A DNA stretch of 64,000 nt from assembly GCA_023846275.1 (NCBI GenBank), contig JAIUJO010000189.1, forward strand, positions 196,501-260,500, in the 5' to 3' direction. The stretch is from Vanilla planifolia (lineage: Eukaryota > Streptophyta > Magnoliopsida > Asparagales > Orchidaceae). Made by a program: the position numbers and the translations under genes. The notes below the pieces were generated by a model. The model was not told where the DNA came from, ran no database searches, and saw only the letters and a program-made list of their open reading frames with translations. Of this stretch, positions 63,548 to 64,000 are shown in pieces (within the stretch, counting starts at the first letter, position 1; each line of letters begins with the position of its first letter).

Positions 63548-64000
63548 ACAATATGAGTGTTATAAGTTACATAAAAATAATTTTATCATTGATAAAAATA
63601 ATTTATTCTAATCAAGATGAAATTATGTTCATTTTTTGAATCAAATTTTTAAAATTTAATATTATGTTTAACTGCCACTAATCATTGTTTGTGAGATGTA
63701 AGTTAACAAATACTCAACATAAAGGTTTCTAACCACTGGCAATTGGTATCAATATTAGTGGACAATTGAGCTCAATTATGACATAGAAATGGTAGTTTGA
63801 TATTGGTGGTAGTGGGATTAGTATTTCTTCCAAACTGTGATGACATTATAACAATGGTGAAAATCTATAGCGATGCCATTACGTTAGACAATTGTAGGTT
63901 AGTAGTGACGGACGATATTTTGTTCACGATTGATACTTATTGAGTGATAATAATGAGTGCATTGGCTTGACCAATGGCAATGTCTAACATTAATAGAAAA
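63548..64000. repeat. Direct repeat, copy 2, cut by the window end
   Basis: Matches 58004-58450 at an offset of about 5.54 kb with only scattered differences. Confidence 0.88.

Noticed and set aside
1-64000. CRISPR array, bacterial operon or riboswitch
   Set aside because: No regularly spaced short repeats, bacterial-type gene clusters or ribosome-binding patterns were seen, and the content is plant.

Overview
The window is plant nuclear DNA. It is AT-rich and gene-poor, with intron-split remains of a host ribosome-biogenesis gene (SDA1), two remains of a plant DUF4220/DUF594 membrane-protein gene, Ty1/copia and Ty3/gypsy retroelement fossils, and a long block of organelle-derived DNA. The DUF4220/DUF594 genes suggest a flowering plant, perhaps a monocot, but the species cannot be read from the sequence. 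I found no gene that looks intact; nearly every recognisable gene is a relic.

Region 1 (1 to about 15.5 kb) is organelle DNA. It opens with the end of mitochondrial nad5 exon 2, then mitochondrial-like spacer. A fossil mitovirus RNA polymerase follows on the minus strand (about 4.7-6.9 kb), then a fossil phage-type RNA polymerase of the mitochondrial-plasmid type on the plus strand (7.2-8.8 kb). Last comes a decayed chloroplast segment in native order: atpF, atpA, trnR-UCU, trnG-UCC, trnS-GCU. The simplest reading is one stretch of mitochondrial genome, already carrying virus, plasmid and plastid sequence, that moved to the nucleus and decayed. An assembly join near 15.5 kb is the main alternative.

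Region 2 (15.5-23.7 kb) is a Ty1/copia element, probably SIRE/Maximus-like, with a 1.9 kb 5' LTR, primer binding site, gag and pol remains, polypurine tract and a truncated 3' LTR. A related solo LTR lies at 56.25-57.83 kb.

Region 3 (23.7-42.8 kb) is the most informative host segment. It reads as a tandem duplication of a two-gene block, DUF4220 (minus) followed by SDA1 (plus). Block 1 holds DUF4220 copy 1 (23.7-26.6 kb) and SDA1 copy A (29.1-39.0 kb). Block 2 holds DUF4220 copy 2 (39.6-41.9 kb) fused to an SDA1 fragment, copy B (41.9-42.8 kb). Copy A lacks two consecutive exons, and copy B retains exactly those two. Copy A carries many lesions, yet its large acidic exon (38018-38671) is still open over 218 codons.

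Region 4 (42.8-64 kb) is mostly AT-rich repeat-derived DNA: a triplicated exon-like unit of unknown origin (47.2-48.4 kb), a minus-strand Ty3/gypsy pol fossil (50.7-52.6 kb) with a related repeat at 55.6-56.2 kb, the solo copia LTR, and a pair of direct repeats 5.5 kb apart (58.0 and 63.5 kb).

All calls rest on reading motifs by eye. No alignment or database search was run, and boundaries given as 'about' may be off by tens of bases.
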